A stretch of DNA of 32,124 nt from a virus. A program made the translations under genes and the position numbers. The notes beneath the pieces are model-generated. The model ran no database searches and was not told the DNA's origin. It saw only the letters and a program-made list of their open reading frames with translations. Location of the stretch: the IMG/VR virus record IMGVR_UViG_3300037325_000222, positions 1 through 32,124 of that record. The stretch is one strand, 5' to 3'. Below are positions 5,828 through 13,096 of this stretch, piece by piece (the first letter of the stretch is position 1; every line of letters begins with the position of its first letter).

Positions 5828-6272
5828 TTTGATCTGCTGTTTTTACGTCAAGTACTGAACCATCAGGATTGATGACCCGGACGGCAAAGATCATGGCCTT
5901 TTTAGGGCGTCCTACATAGGTCACCTCCACAACAGCGTTGATTGGCACCTCCGTAACTATTGTGTCGATCAGCACACAGCCAGCGTGGCTAATAGTGCCG
6001 AGTTCATACGTGTCGAATATGGCGTGGGGCACGGCCTTTTTTTGACCGGGGTTTTGCTTGTCGTCCAGCTCCCGAACGTCAATTCCGACGAACTGACCAA
6101 GAAACTTCTCTCCTGGAAGGGGCTTCCAGTAAGTGTCAGACACCAACACGCCACTTGACGTGTCTAGCTGGGCAATTGCCTCAAGGCGTCTATTCCTAGC
6201 CTTAAACTCGTCTAAGCTCATCGGCTTTAGGGTAACGCTTGGGCCTGAATCTAATACAGGTTTGTTTGACAT
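5820..6272 (-). CDS. hypothetical protein, probable ssDNA-binding partner of the exonuclease
   Basis: A 150-residue product starting MSNKPVLDSGPSVTLKPMS. Features include YWKPLPGEKFLGQFVGIDVR, a central segment with an HAIFDTYE motif and beta-rich stretches with a YVGRPKKAMIFAVRV strand pair. The pattern (WKP-GE...G.F.G...., then G..L....., then V.Y.G) is that of small OB-like proteins encoded beside phage exonucleases; I infer single-strand binding from this and from the overlap with the exonuclease gene. No catalytic motif is visible. It is the first gene of the recombination operon, and a TATCTTTG box lies about 70 nt upstream. Confidence 0.65.
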   Translation of the reverse strand: MSNKPVLDSGPSVTLKPMSLDEFKARNRRLEAIAQLDTSSGVLVSDTYWKPLPGEKFLGQFVGIDVRELDDKQNPGQKKAVPHAIFDTYELGTISHAGCVLIDTIVTEVPINAVVEVTYVGRPKKAMIFAVRVINPDGSVLDVKTADQNE

Positions 6273-6343
6273 AAGGATTGATTTACGTGTCCCGCGATTT
6301 GGTTTCGTAAGTGCCTGGACGGTGAATTAAGTTGGTAACGGTT

Positions 6344-6375
6344 CAAAGATACGTGATTAGTGCTTAACGATCTTT
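6344..6375 (-). promoter_or_regulatory. candidate promoter -7 box inside an inverted repeat
   Basis: Minus strand TATCTTTG (6351-6344) fits the -7 box TAnnTTTG; a good -33 TTG at the usual distance is lacking. The box overlaps one arm of an inverted repeat, AAAGAT-a-CGT (6345-6354) against ACGATCTTT (6367-6375), so a repressor or activator site is possible. It would drive the recombination operon starting at 6272. Confidence 0.4.
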
Positions 6376-6386
6376 AGCCAACCTGT

Positions 6387-7151
6387 TTACTCAAACAAAG
6401 ATAGCGGGTTTTTATAGTTGGTTACCAGAATTTCGGTTCTGCGGTTTTTCATATTTCTACGATCCCCTATTGTTATAATGTTTAAATTATAATCATTTGC
6501 CAGGCCTGTTACGAACTCATTATCAAACTCACTAATGGCAAATTTAATGCCGCTTTTAATAAGCAGCTCAAATAAATCAATAGTGTCTTGTTCGGTAAAT
6601 CCTTGTTTGTAGTTATTAGTGGTATTCAGGTATGGCGGGTCGGCATAAATAAAAATTCTATCATTGTGCGTCTCACCTTTAAACACAATTTTGCCTAAAA
6701 CAGTCCTGAAATCAACACAAGTAAACTGACAAAACTTTATCCTTTCAAATGTTTGATCGACCCTATTAAGGATGATTTGTTTTGCATTAAATTTTCCCAG
6801 CAGAAGCGTGCCAGGTCTACCCATAAATCCGAAATTGGATAACATTAAAAACCTGACCGCTTTTTTTATCGGATCGGTTTCTAAATGGCTACTCCAATAC
6901 CGCATTAAGCCCTCACTAATTGGCATCAACTCAAACGCTGCCACCAATTCGGTCTTTTGTTCCTGCACAACCCTATACAGATTAAAAACATCATCATCAA
7001 GATCATTGCATATATTGTATTTGGCCATTGGCTTATTAAAGAATATCCCCCCAGCTCCGAAGAACATATCAATAAACATATCGTGCGCGGGGAAGTATTT
7101 AATTACATCCTTTGCAATCTTTTTTTTATTGCCTAATCTGTTTAAGATCAT
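6387..7151 (-). CDS. DNA adenine methyltransferase, D12 class (Dam-like)
   Basis: A 254-residue N6-adenine methyltransferase. It starts MILNRLGNKKKI, the family's N-terminal motif X; FIDMFFGAGG (26-35) is the SAM-binding motif I; and YADPPYLNTTNNY (169-181) carries the DPPY catalytic motif IV. Length suits the D12 class, which includes Dam. An in-frame ATG at 7214 was rejected because its extra residues are encoded by the terminator hairpin at 7176-7205. Possible roles are protection of phage DNA from host restriction or control of replication and packaging; the target cannot be read from the sequence, although GATC is common in the window. The DNA of this gene looks more AT-rich than its neighbours, which may point to separate acquisition. 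Confidence 0.9.
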   Translation of the reverse strand: MILNRLGNKKKIAKDVIKYFPAHDMFIDMFFGAGGIFFNKPMAKYNICNDLDDDVFNLYRVVQEQKTELVAAFELMPISEGLMRYWSSHLETDPIKKAVRFLMLSNFGFMGRPGTLLLGKFNAKQIILNRVDQTFERIKFCQFTCVDFRTVLGKIVFKGETHNDRIFIYADPPYLNTTNNYKQGFTEQDTIDLFELLIKSGIKFAISEFDNEFVTGLANDYNLNIITIGDRRNMKNRRTEILVTNYKNPLSLFE

Positions 7152-7175
7152 TCTTTTGGTTTTATAGCCGGTTTT

Positions 7176-7205
7176 AAAAGGCCTGCGGCCACATAGGCCG
7201 CAGGC
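7176..7205 (-). terminator. intrinsic terminator of the membrane-protein operon
   Basis: Perfect 10-bp stem GCCTGCGGCC / GGCCGCAGGC with a 5-nt loop; on the minus strand it is followed by CTTTT. It separates the 7236-9369 operon from the methyltransferase gene. Confidence 0.8.
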
Positions 7206-7235
7206 GTTAAACATTATTATCCAAACAAAATGCTT

Positions 7236-7637
7236 TTACCGCCAGGGTTCGGATAGCAGCCACAGCGTGACGACCGCCACCCCACCCCACCTTATCAGCT
7301 GCCAAGATAGCCAATACGCTACGATCAGGTTGCGGGCTGCGGCTTGCTGGCCAGGTGTGAAGGCGAATGTTTCGGTTTTGCCAGATTCCGGGTTGCGCTC
7401 AAACTGTACACGACGCCCTTCCGCATCCATGCTGATCCCTATTTTGCAGATGCGCTGCAAGTACTGATGTTTAGGAATCGCCCGCACGTCGCTGTACCTG
7501 TCTGACGCGAACCTACGATGGAGCCTGCGCTCGTGCCACCCGGCAAAGGGGAGCTGTACAGCAATGTCCGTTTGCGCCTTAATTTTGGCACCCTGCTTTT
7601 TGATTCGGAGCAAATATAAATATCGGTAATCTATCAT
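7236..7637 (-). CDS. membrane-anchored protein of unknown function
   Basis: A 133-residue product starting MIDYRYLYLLRIKKQG. The N-terminal two-thirds are soluble and basic (GWHERRLHRRFASDRYSD); one or two hydrophobic segments near the C-terminus (NLIVAYWLSWQLI and WGGVAVVTLWLLS) should anchor it in the membrane with most of the chain inside. No family recognised. The start overlaps the stop of the 7634-9049 gene (ATGA), so it is the third gene of a coupled membrane-protein operon and ends about 30 nt before its terminator. Confidence 0.65.
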   Translation of the reverse strand: MIDYRYLYLLRIKKQGAKIKAQTDIAVQLPFAGWHERRLHRRFASDRYSDVRAIPKHQYLQRICKIGISMDAEGRRVQFERNPESGKTETFAFTPGQQAAARNLIVAYWLSWQLIRWGGVAVVTLWLLSEPWR

Positions 7638-9049
7638 TTCTGATGAATTGTGACCGACTTGGCGCGTTCAATAAAAGTAAAATACTCAGCCGTGCCGTTT
7701 TTGGCTGCCAGGTATTTCTGTCTGTTTTTTGTCTGCGTTCCTTCTTTTTTTGCAGTCTTTGAGTGGCTGTACCACTTCCGCATTTTGTCCATTGCGGCGG
7801 CTGGCGTATAAGTCACACCATCGAACACTACGCCCAGTTTTGAGACAGAAACGGCGACAGAAACGGCGACAATTACAGAAGGTTTTGCAGAAGGTTTTGT
7901 GGCGGCTATTGGGGTAGGGGCAAGGGGCGGCACAGAAGGTTTTGGTGGGGCCACAGAAGGTTTTAGGCTGATCGGTTCGGCCTGCTGTACAATCGCCAAG
8001 ACCAGCTTATCGCCAAACGACTGGTCGAGCCTTTGCGCCAGCTTTGCGTTCAGCTTGCCAGCCAACCGGGACGCTACTTTTGCGATCCCTTCCCCCGGCT
8101 CCTGATCCTCAAGGCTTTCACCCGTTTCTAAGCAGGCCAGCACGAGCAGGCGTGCGGTCCAGATAAACACGATCAGGACCGACAACACGGCTCCAAAAAG
8201 CATCCAATTGCGCCGTCCTTTTGTCCCTAAGTATTCAGCGTGTCGGCCCGCCACCAGGCTTGCCGTCATGGTCGCCACCGTGTCCCGTGCCGACGACCTG
8301 GTGCGCAAATACGTTGTCAGTTCGGCCCGGAGGGTAGGGGTGGAGGCTGACTCTTTAGCTGCCTTTACATGCTTATCGCCCCGACTGGTTGCGCGGCCAA
8401 TGGCTCCGCGCAACTCAAGTACAGCCCAGCTATTGCCGCTTGCCGCCAGCCTACGCATTTCGGGCCCCTTGCTGTTTTGCGCCTGTACGATCCACTCGGC
8501 AGCGTCTTTCTTTGCCTCCTGAACCATTGCGGCATCCTGAATTTGCGCGGCGGTTACCTGATCGCGCAGTATATCGACGTCACGGTTGTAGCTGGTGGTG
8601 ACCTGGCTTGACTGCTCTATCTCCACATTGCTTTCCTTTTCGCTAGTAATTGCGTCGCTTACATCGACGTTAATCAGCAGCGATAGGGATAGGGTGACGG
8701 CCAGTAAGATCAATGTTACCCAGCCCGATGCCCGGCCGGTGCGCTGGAGGTTTTTGCTAAGCTCCTTGCGTTCCTGCTGATCTGTTAGCTTATACGCCCA
8801 GGCAAAAAGGATGAATTTTCGTAGCGGGTTTTCGATTGCTCGATACCACACCAGCGAACCGGCCCACGCAAGTAGGTAGGCCAACCATGGCGATAGGCGT
8901 TCTTCCACCGCACCTATGACTAGGTACATGATCGCAAATCCTGACCCTAAGGCCAGAATGAAGTGAGCAGCCACAAACGCGGTTCGGGCGGTGCTGCTAA
9001 TGATAGGGAGGGAGTGGCCGAGCTGGTCGGCCAGGGTAGGCTTATTCAT
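7634..9049 (-). CDS. large polytopic membrane protein with coiled-coil and Pro/Ser-rich repeat linker
   Basis: A 471-residue product. Hydrophobic segments lie at about residues 24-47, 53-70, 108-128 and 285-312. Between the third and fourth is a long helical region (about 130-280) with charged heptad-like spacing, and after the fourth comes a soluble region with a degenerate KPSV / KPSA repeat (about 363-395) and a V-S-V-A-V-S-V run. At the DNA level the repeats read ACAGAAGGTTTT and ACAGAAACGGCG on the plus strand. The C-terminus (KMRKWYSHSKTAKKEG) is basic. I do not recognise a family. It is translationally coupled to both neighbours by ATGA overlaps. Superinfection exclusion or host-membrane modification are possible roles, without direct evidence. 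Confidence 0.7.
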   Translation of the reverse strand: MNKPTLADQLGHSLPIISSTARTAFVAAHFILALGSGFAIMYLVIGAVEERLSPWLAYLLAWAGSLVWYRAIENPLRKFILFAWAYKLTDQQERKELSKNLQRTGRASGWVTLILLAVTLSLSLLINVDVSDAITSEKESNVEIEQSSQVTTSYNRDVDILRDQVTAAQIQDAAMVQEAKKDAAEWIVQAQNSKGPEMRRLAASGNSWAVLELRGAIGRATSRGDKHVKAAKESASTPTLRAELTTYLRTRSSARDTVATMTASLVAGRHAEYLGTKGRRNWMLFGAVLSVLIVFIWTARLLVLACLETGESLEDQEPGEGIAKVASRLAGKLNAKLAQRLDQSFGDKLVLAIVQQAEPISLKPSVAPPKPSVPPLAPTPIAATKPSAKPSVIVAVSVAVSVSKLGVVFDGVTYTPAAAMDKMRKWYSHSKTAKKEGTQTKNRQKYLAAKNGTAEYFTFIERAKSVTIHQK

Positions 9050-9369
9050 TTTGTTGTGATTTCTAATGTGATTGATGATTTGCGCTTTAGGTCAATCCTA
9101 CTAAGCGCGGCGGCAACCTGTTCTGGCGTTACCTCTTCCATATCGCCACCTAAGGGGCTGTACGGTTTTGGCGCGGGCGCGGGTGCAAAGTCGGGGGGTA
9201 GGGTAGGGCGTTCAGCCTGGAATGGGTCATGCTCGTCCGGTTCGGGAGGCTTTAGGACCGCTTGGCTTTTAGCTGAGTGCTGGATTAGCAGCAGAATCAA
9301 TAGTGTTGCGAAGCCCAACAGGCTTACAAGCAGGGCGCACAGGTACAAGAACCCAGTTAGTGCTGACAT
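9046..9369 (-). CDS. small membrane protein, first gene of the membrane operon
   Basis: A 107-residue product. Residues 5-29 (TGFLYLCALLVSLLGFATLL and onwards) form one clear membrane segment at the N-terminus, followed by an acidic, Pro-rich linker (PPEPDEHDPF, APAPAPKPYSP) and a short soluble end (ALSRIDLKRKSSITLEIT). Single-pass topology with the Pro-rich tail on one face. No family recognised. Its stop overlaps the start of the large membrane protein (ATGA). Confidence 0.65.
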   Translation of the reverse strand: MSALTGFLYLCALLVSLLGFATLLILLLIQHSAKSQAVLKPPEPDEHDPFQAERPTLPPDFAPAPAPKPYSPLGGDMEEVTPEQVAAALSRIDLKRKSSITLEITTK

Positions 9370-9688
9370 AATACAATACGTTTGGTGACGGGCTAAAAGT
9401 AGCTCTTATTTCTCAGACTAAAAAATAAAGCACAGATTTATAAAAATAAAGTGCTGAATGCTTGCATGGTAGGGGAGGGCGTATGTACCTTGCAGGCAAT
9501 CCGGTTGGCCCTGGGTTCTAGGTGATAAAGAAAACAAGACCCGCCTAGCTGCGCGCTAAGCAAAAACAAATTACAAGGAGAAGGCTAGCCCCCTTCACAA
9601 GCCCCCTTTTTCTTTATCTCCTACAACTCGCCGCTCGGACCCCCACCATGGTCCTTGCGGCGTTTTTTATTTAATAAAATACGATAAA
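9370..9688 (+). promoter_or_regulatory. divergent control region between the minus-strand and plus-strand early operons
   Basis: No gene is seen in these 319 nt. The part nearest the minus-strand operon is AT-rich (about 9405-9450) and holds the inverted repeat AGCAC / GTGCT (9429-9433, 9451-9455). Candidate -7 boxes are TACGTTTG on the plus strand (9377-9384) and TACTTTTA on the minus strand; both have poor -33 partners. A strong hairpin terminator sits at 9629-9668, only 20 nt before the first plus-strand start, so the leader may work by attenuation. A partly palindromic stretch CTAGCTGCGCGCTAAG lies near 9547. Confidence 0.5.
9629..9668 (+). terminator. terminator-like hairpin directly upstream of the replication operon
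   Basis: Stem CGCCGC / GCGGCG, a 2-nt internal mismatch, then GGACC / GGTCC, loop CCCACCAT, followed by six T. It precedes the ATG at 9689 by 20 nt, leaving little room for a promoter downstream of it; this suggests attenuation or read-through control. Confidence 0.75.
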
Positions 9689-10657
9689 ATGAGTTGGCTT
9701 TTTACAACGATTCAACACCAGCCCCGACTGGATTTAGGGTTGAATGTCAACGAGTATTGCGTCCTTGACCTGTACTATCAGACGCAAAACTCTGCCCATA
9801 ATGTTGACGGGTGGGCTCAGAATAGCTACCAACAGGTTAGCGACTTCTTAGGCATCAGCAAATCGACTATTCACGAGATGGTAGGACGCCTTGTGAATAA
9901 AGGATTCATGGAAGTGAACCCTGCCAATAGTGCGCAAAAAAGAACTACTGAGAACTGGGACACCTTTGCCTACAAGGCCGTTCGGCCACCGAACGCCAAC
10001 AGTCCGGCCGTTCGGCTACCGAACGACAACCGTTCGGCTACCGAACGACATATGGTTAAAGTAATAGAGAATACTAATGGTAGGAAGGAAAGCGATTTCC
10101 AAAAAATTCTTAATCTGCCAGTTACGGCAGAAGAAATAGACCTTGCGTTCGATGCGCCCGAGAACTTCCAAAAAAGTTCCGCAAAAAAAGGTTTCCAGCG
10201 GGGCGGGGAAGCAGGACTATTGCCTGAACTGCAAGCCCGGGTGGTGGCGATGAAGGCCGAGCTAGGCGGCAGCGTTTTGGCGCCCAATGCTAAGCCAGCA
10301 CCTTTACCCACCGAGCTAGAGGACGCCACAAAAAGCGTTATGGCCGAAATCGAAACCCCAGACGGCCAGCGCAAGCTTAAGTTTGCACAGGGACGGGCCG
10401 GCATCAAAAAGCTACCCAGCAACATATTTGCAGCGGTCGCCCGATACGTCGAGCATTGCTCCGAAAAGGGCTACCCACTAAGCGACAACCCAATCTACAA
10501 ACTAGGTGGCTACCTCAAGTACCAAGCCACCAAGGAGGCCAATCAGGCCGAGACTGCAACACTTTACAAAACCAAAAAAACCAATAGCGATGCAACACGA
10601 TTCCAGCCTACCGACAACCCAAGCCAGTACGATTACAGCAAAATTAACGGTTGGTAA
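9689..10657 (+). CDS. replication initiator-like protein with N-terminal winged helix
   Basis: A 322-residue product. Residues 1-80 look like a winged-helix domain of the kind found in phage and plasmid initiators: NSYQQVSDFLGISKSTIHE is a helix-turn-helix, followed by LVNKGFMEV as the wing. The middle (about 98-120) is a low-complexity linker whose DNA is an array of three palindromic iterons (9979-10047). The C-terminal part (KKLPSNIFAAVARYVEHCSEKGYP) resembles the DnaD-like ends of phage replication proteins. The next gene encodes a DnaC-like helicase loader, matching a lambda O/P-style pair. Binding of this protein to its own internal iterons is inferred. Confidence 0.7.
   Translation: MSWLFTTIQHQPRLDLGLNVNEYCVLDLYYQTQNSAHNVDGWAQNSYQQVSDFLGISKSTIHEMVGRLVNKGFMEVNPANSAQKRTTENWDTFAYKAVRPPNANSPAVRLPNDNRSATERHMVKVIENTNGRKESDFQKILNLPVTAEEIDLAFDAPENFQKSSAKKGFQRGGEAGLLPELQARVVAMKAELGGSVLAPNAKPAPLPTELEDATKSVMAEIETPDGQRKLKFAQGRAGIKKLPSNIFAAVARYVEHCSEKGYPLSDNPIYKLGGYLKYQATKEANQAETATLYKTKKTNSDATRFQPTDNPSQYDYSKINGW
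9979..10047 (+). repeat. three palindromic iterons, candidate replication origin
   Basis: Three 17-bp copies of CGTTCGG-CYA-CCGAACG at 9979-9995, 10009-10025 and 10031-10047. Each is a perfect 7-bp inverted repeat around a 3-bp centre. Spacing between copies is 30 and 22 bp, close to three and two helical turns. An AT-rich stretch follows (10048-10080), which could be the unwinding element. They lie inside the initiator gene, as in the lambda O gene. Confidence 0.7.
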
Positions 10658-10697
10658 TCCTTTCCTAAGAGATGCGCCTGGCAAAATTCGGCAAAGA

Positions 10698-11585
10698 ATG
10701 ATCCGTAACCAAGGATCGCCCGAGCAACGCGCCTGGCTTGCAGATTACTTGCAAAGTCTAAAAACTCCAGCCGACTTGGCTGCCGATTCGCGCAAAGAGC
10801 AGTACGGCGCAAGCCTGAACCAGGAGCGCGACCCAGCCAGCCCTGACGACCGCCTGACCGCTGCTGGTGCGCGGCTGTACAGCACAATGATGAAGGGGAG
10901 GGGGGTGAACCAAGCCACCTTGCCCCCGGCTGAATTGTATCGGACCAGCAGGTCGCTACTGTGGACCGCCTACAAAATACAAGTGCTGAACGAAACCGGG
11001 CGTTCGCCAGTCGTTCCACGTGGGGGCCAGTTGGCAAACGCCCTCGCCCAGGTTGCTCATTGGCTGGTTGGACTGAACGAATGGCATGGTGATCCGGGGG
11101 GCAAATGCATCCCCGCAAACAAGTCGCTATACTTGGTTGGTGGGGTAGGGACGGGCAAGTCAACCCTGGCTATTGCTGCGCACTATGCCAGCATACAGCT
11201 GGCTAGCGAATACAAAAGCGGTATGCGGTTCGCCTTAACCAGCATGGACCAGCTAATCACTGAGGTGTACACAGGATCCACGCTGGAGCCTGTTCAGTCA
11301 ATAGCTAAGGGCAATGTTGTCCTTGACGAGCTGCGCCTAAAGCATATTGGGTACAAGCATTTTGGCAACGACGTAACCCTAGTGGCTGATATTTTGCTGA
11401 ACCGTCACCACCTGTGGAAGCAGGAGGGGCGGCAAACAATTATCACCACTAACGTGCCCACCTCCACCGGGAACCCGAACCGGCCCGGCCTGGTCGAGGC
11501 ACTTTCAGACGAAAGGATCAGCGACAGGCTGTTCCAGCAATACCATACCATGCTGCTAACTGGCGAATCATTCAGAAAATTATAA
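10698..11585 (+). CDS. DnaC/IstB-like helicase loader ATPase
   Basis: A 295-residue product from the ATG at 10698. Upstream in-frame ATGs at 10590 and 10506 would give 331 and 359 residues but overlap the initiator gene by 68 and 152 nt, so I prefer the shorter form; 10590 remains possible. AAA+ motifs: Walker A GGVGTGKST (148-156), Walker B VVLDE (207-211), sensor 1 TTN (250-252), and an ERISDR arginine-finger region (272-277). Such proteins load the replicative helicase at the origin. No helicase gene is seen in the window, so host DnaB is the likely client. It forms an operon with the initiator and the following small genes. Confidence 0.85.
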   Translation: MIRNQGSPEQRAWLADYLQSLKTPADLAADSRKEQYGASLNQERDPASPDDRLTAAGARLYSTMMKGRGVNQATLPPAELYRTSRSLLWTAYKIQVLNETGRSPVVPRGGQLANALAQVAHWLVGLNEWHGDPGGKCIPANKSLYLVGGVGTGKSTLAIAAHYASIQLASEYKSGMRFALTSMDQLITEVYTGSTLEPVQSIAKGNVVLDELRLKHIGYKHFGNDVTLVADILLNRHHLWKQEGRQTIITTNVPTSTGNPNRPGLVEALSDERISDRLFQQYHTMLLTGESFRKL

Positions 11586-11588
11586 GTT

Positions 11589-11858
11589 ATGAGATACGAC
11601 TATTCCTACAGCCCGACCCAACTACCCCTATCCTGGAAGCGTCTAATGACTGCCAGGATAGCGAGTAGGCAAGTAGACCTTGCCGACCTAAAGCATGATA
11701 TTTTGAACGCGCTGGTTCGGCAAAAAGGCTCAATGTCGCCCGAGCGGATTGCAAACGCAACCAGCGTGGAACTACAAACGATCATAGACGCCCTGCAAGA
11801 AATGACCAAGCGGGGATTTGTTAAAATGGCCAGCAATGGAAAATACTTTGCCATATGA
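11589..11858 (+). CDS. small winged-helix protein
   Basis: An 89-residue product. After a short N-terminal segment, residues 33-89 read as a winged helix: DLKHDILNALVRQKGSMSPE, then RIANATSVELQTIIDALQEM as the recognition region, and RGFVKMASNGKYFAI as the wing. Probably a DNA-binding regulator or replication accessory factor. It starts three bases after the loader gene and overlaps the next start by ATGA. Confidence 0.7.
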   Translation: MRYDYSYSPTQLPLSWKRLMTARIASRQVDLADLKHDILNALVRQKGSMSPERIANATSVELQTIIDALQEMTKRGFVKMASNGKYFAI

Positions 11859-12103
11859 CCACCATTTACACCCAAATGCAGGAGGAAGCCGAACGGATCA
11901 TACCGGGCGTGTCCCTAAAGAATCTGCTCCGCAACCCAAGGCCCCCAAAACGTTGCAGGTCGATAAAAGTGCGCATGCAAATTGCGCAACTGCTGAGATC
12001 GGGCAATATGTACCTAACGGCCGAATGGTTGGCGCACTATTATAATGCCAACGCTCACACGTTGACTACTATAAAAAACGACCACTCTTTAATTGTTGAG
12101 TAA
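11855..12103 (+). CDS. small basic protein, possible DNA-binding
   Basis: An 82-residue product starting MTTIYTQMQEEAERIIPG. Residues 25-42 are rich in Arg and Lys (RNPRPPKRCRSIKVRM), and residues 45-75 look like a helix-turn-helix (LLRSGNMYLTAEWLAHYYNA then HTLTTIKNDH). The arrangement loosely recalls the DnaA domain IV pattern but I cannot confirm it. Coupled to the previous gene by an ATGA overlap. Confidence 0.6.
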   Translation: MTTIYTQMQEEAERIIPGVSLKNLLRNPRPPKRCRSIKVRMQIAQLLRSGNMYLTAEWLAHYYNANAHTLTTIKNDHSLIVE

Positions 12104-12130
12104 CTTAGTGCCGCAATAACAGCGCAAACC

Positions 12131-12610
12131 ATGAAGAAACCGTTAAGCAGCCACGAGTATAAAGCCCTGCCTAAAAAGCTAACAGGCAAGCTTAGGACCG
12201 AGCGCATTGGCACAAAACGCTTGATGACAGCAAAAGAGTTCAAGGCGTCAGGCTTCGCTAAAGAATCAATGTTGCAGGAGCAATGTATAAACTGGTTTGG
12301 GTACAAGTTTCCTGGGATTCTGATTCGCGGTTCCATGAATGGCGCAAAGCTGGTGGGCGGGGCGAGAGCCTGGGCGAAAGCCTTGCGGTCCGGCGCAATA
12401 AACGGAGAGGCTGATTTGACTATCTTTTACCGAGCTGGCGAGTTCCACACCCTGTTTGTCGAGCTAAAAACCCAAAAGGGTAGGCAGCGTTTCAGCCAAG
12501 TGCAGTTTGAGAAGGATGTAATTGGCAAAGGCCACGCGTACATTATCGCCCGATCCTTAGACGAGTTTAAGGCGGTTGTAAAGAGCTACATTCAAAAAGG
12601 TATAGTTTAG
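12131..12610 (+). CDS. VRR-NUC domain nuclease
   Basis: A 159-residue product of the PD-(D/E)XK superfamily, VRR-NUC type. An ESMLQEQCINWF helix (45-56) carries the first acidic residue, SMNG (68-71) matches the family's conserved turn, GEADLTI provides Asp 95, VELK provides Glu 111 and Lys 113, and FSQVQ (121-125) supplies the Q motif. Related phage proteins act as structure-specific nucleases in replication or recombination. It follows the helicase loader and small DNA-binding proteins, which fits a Holliday-junction or flap-processing role, though the substrate is not shown by the sequence. Confidence 0.85.
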   Translation: MKKPLSSHEYKALPKKLTGKLRTERIGTKRLMTAKEFKASGFAKESMLQEQCINWFGYKFPGILIRGSMNGAKLVGGARAWAKALRSGAINGEADLTIFYRAGEFHTLFVELKTQKGRQRFSQVQFEKDVIGKGHAYIIARSLDEFKAVVKSYIQKGIV

Positions 12611-12651
12611 GCGGACTACTGCGCCGCAGCCGTTGCTTAAAACTAAAAGCT

Positions 12652-12879
12652 ATGGAAAGCAATAAGCTAGCATTCAACGCCGCCTACTTCCGCGCGATGG
12701 TACGCACAAAGGAGCTACTTCTCGCCTACGAGGCCGCTGCCGCTGACGCCGCGAAGTCGAGCCGCACCGGGATGTTTGAGGCGGTCTACGAAGCCGCTGA
12801 GGCATACGACGACGCCTTCGAGCAACTGGACGCCTGCCTGAGAGCACGAGACGAAGCGGATAAAAACCAAAAGCCATGA
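12652..12879 (+). CDS. small alanine-rich helical protein, unknown function
   Basis: A 75-residue product rich in Ala, Glu and Asp (YEAAAADAAKSS, YEAAEAYDDAFEQLDACL), probably all helical. Not recognised. It is the last gene of the replication operon and is followed within 30 nt by the first copy of the terminator that borders the duplicated cassette. Confidence 0.55.
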   Translation: MESNKLAFNAAYFRAMVRTKELLLAYEAAAADAAKSSRTGMFEAVYEAAEAYDDAFEQLDACLRARDEADKNQKP

Positions 12880-12907
12880 AAAGCATTAATGAGGCCGCTA
12901 AAGCCCA

Positions 12908-12945
12908 CCCCGCTCCAGCCCTAACCGGTCGGGGCGGGGCTTTTT
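12908..12945 (+). terminator. intrinsic terminator ending the replication operon
   Basis: Stem of nine pairs CCCCGCTCC / GGGGCGGGG (one T-G pair) with a 14-nt loop, then C and five T. It ends the transcript of the gene at 12652-12879. Confidence 0.8.
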
Positions 12946-13017
12946 GCGCCAGCCCACCAGTAAACACTAGCCCTTTAGAATTATTTTACCTAAAACAGCA
13001 AATAAAGTCTGTAATAG

Positions 13018-13048
13018 TTGCGCAGTAAGTCTGAAAGGACTATCTTTG
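13018..13048 (+). promoter_or_regulatory. Bacteroidota-type promoter of duplicated gene copy 1
   Basis: TTG (13018-13020), 20-nt spacer, TATCTTTG (13041-13048): an exact match to TTG-N20-TAnnTTTG. The predicted transcript starts about 45 nt before the ATG at 13097. Confidence 0.8.
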
Positions 13049-13096
13049 CAGTAGAAGGAAGGGAGCAATGTTGCGGCCTTTCTAAAATCCAAACAG

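Noticed and set aside
6396-6403. second TATCTTTG on the minus strand at the end of the methyltransferase gene
   Set aside because: It is within the coding end and lacks a TTG at the usual distance; probably chance.
7152-7214. 21-residue N-terminal extension of the methyltransferase
   Set aside because: The added residues are encoded by the terminator hairpin of the upstream operon, and the family motif begins at the Met at 7151.
8208-8611. plus-strand ORFs opposite the large membrane protein
   Set aside because: They lie wholly within the minus-strand gene, which has coupled starts on both sides and a consistent domain layout.
12876-13028. 50-codon ORF running through the terminator after the 12652-12879 gene
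   Set aside because: It is coupled by ATGA to the previous gene but most of it reads through the hairpin and promoter of the duplicated cassette.
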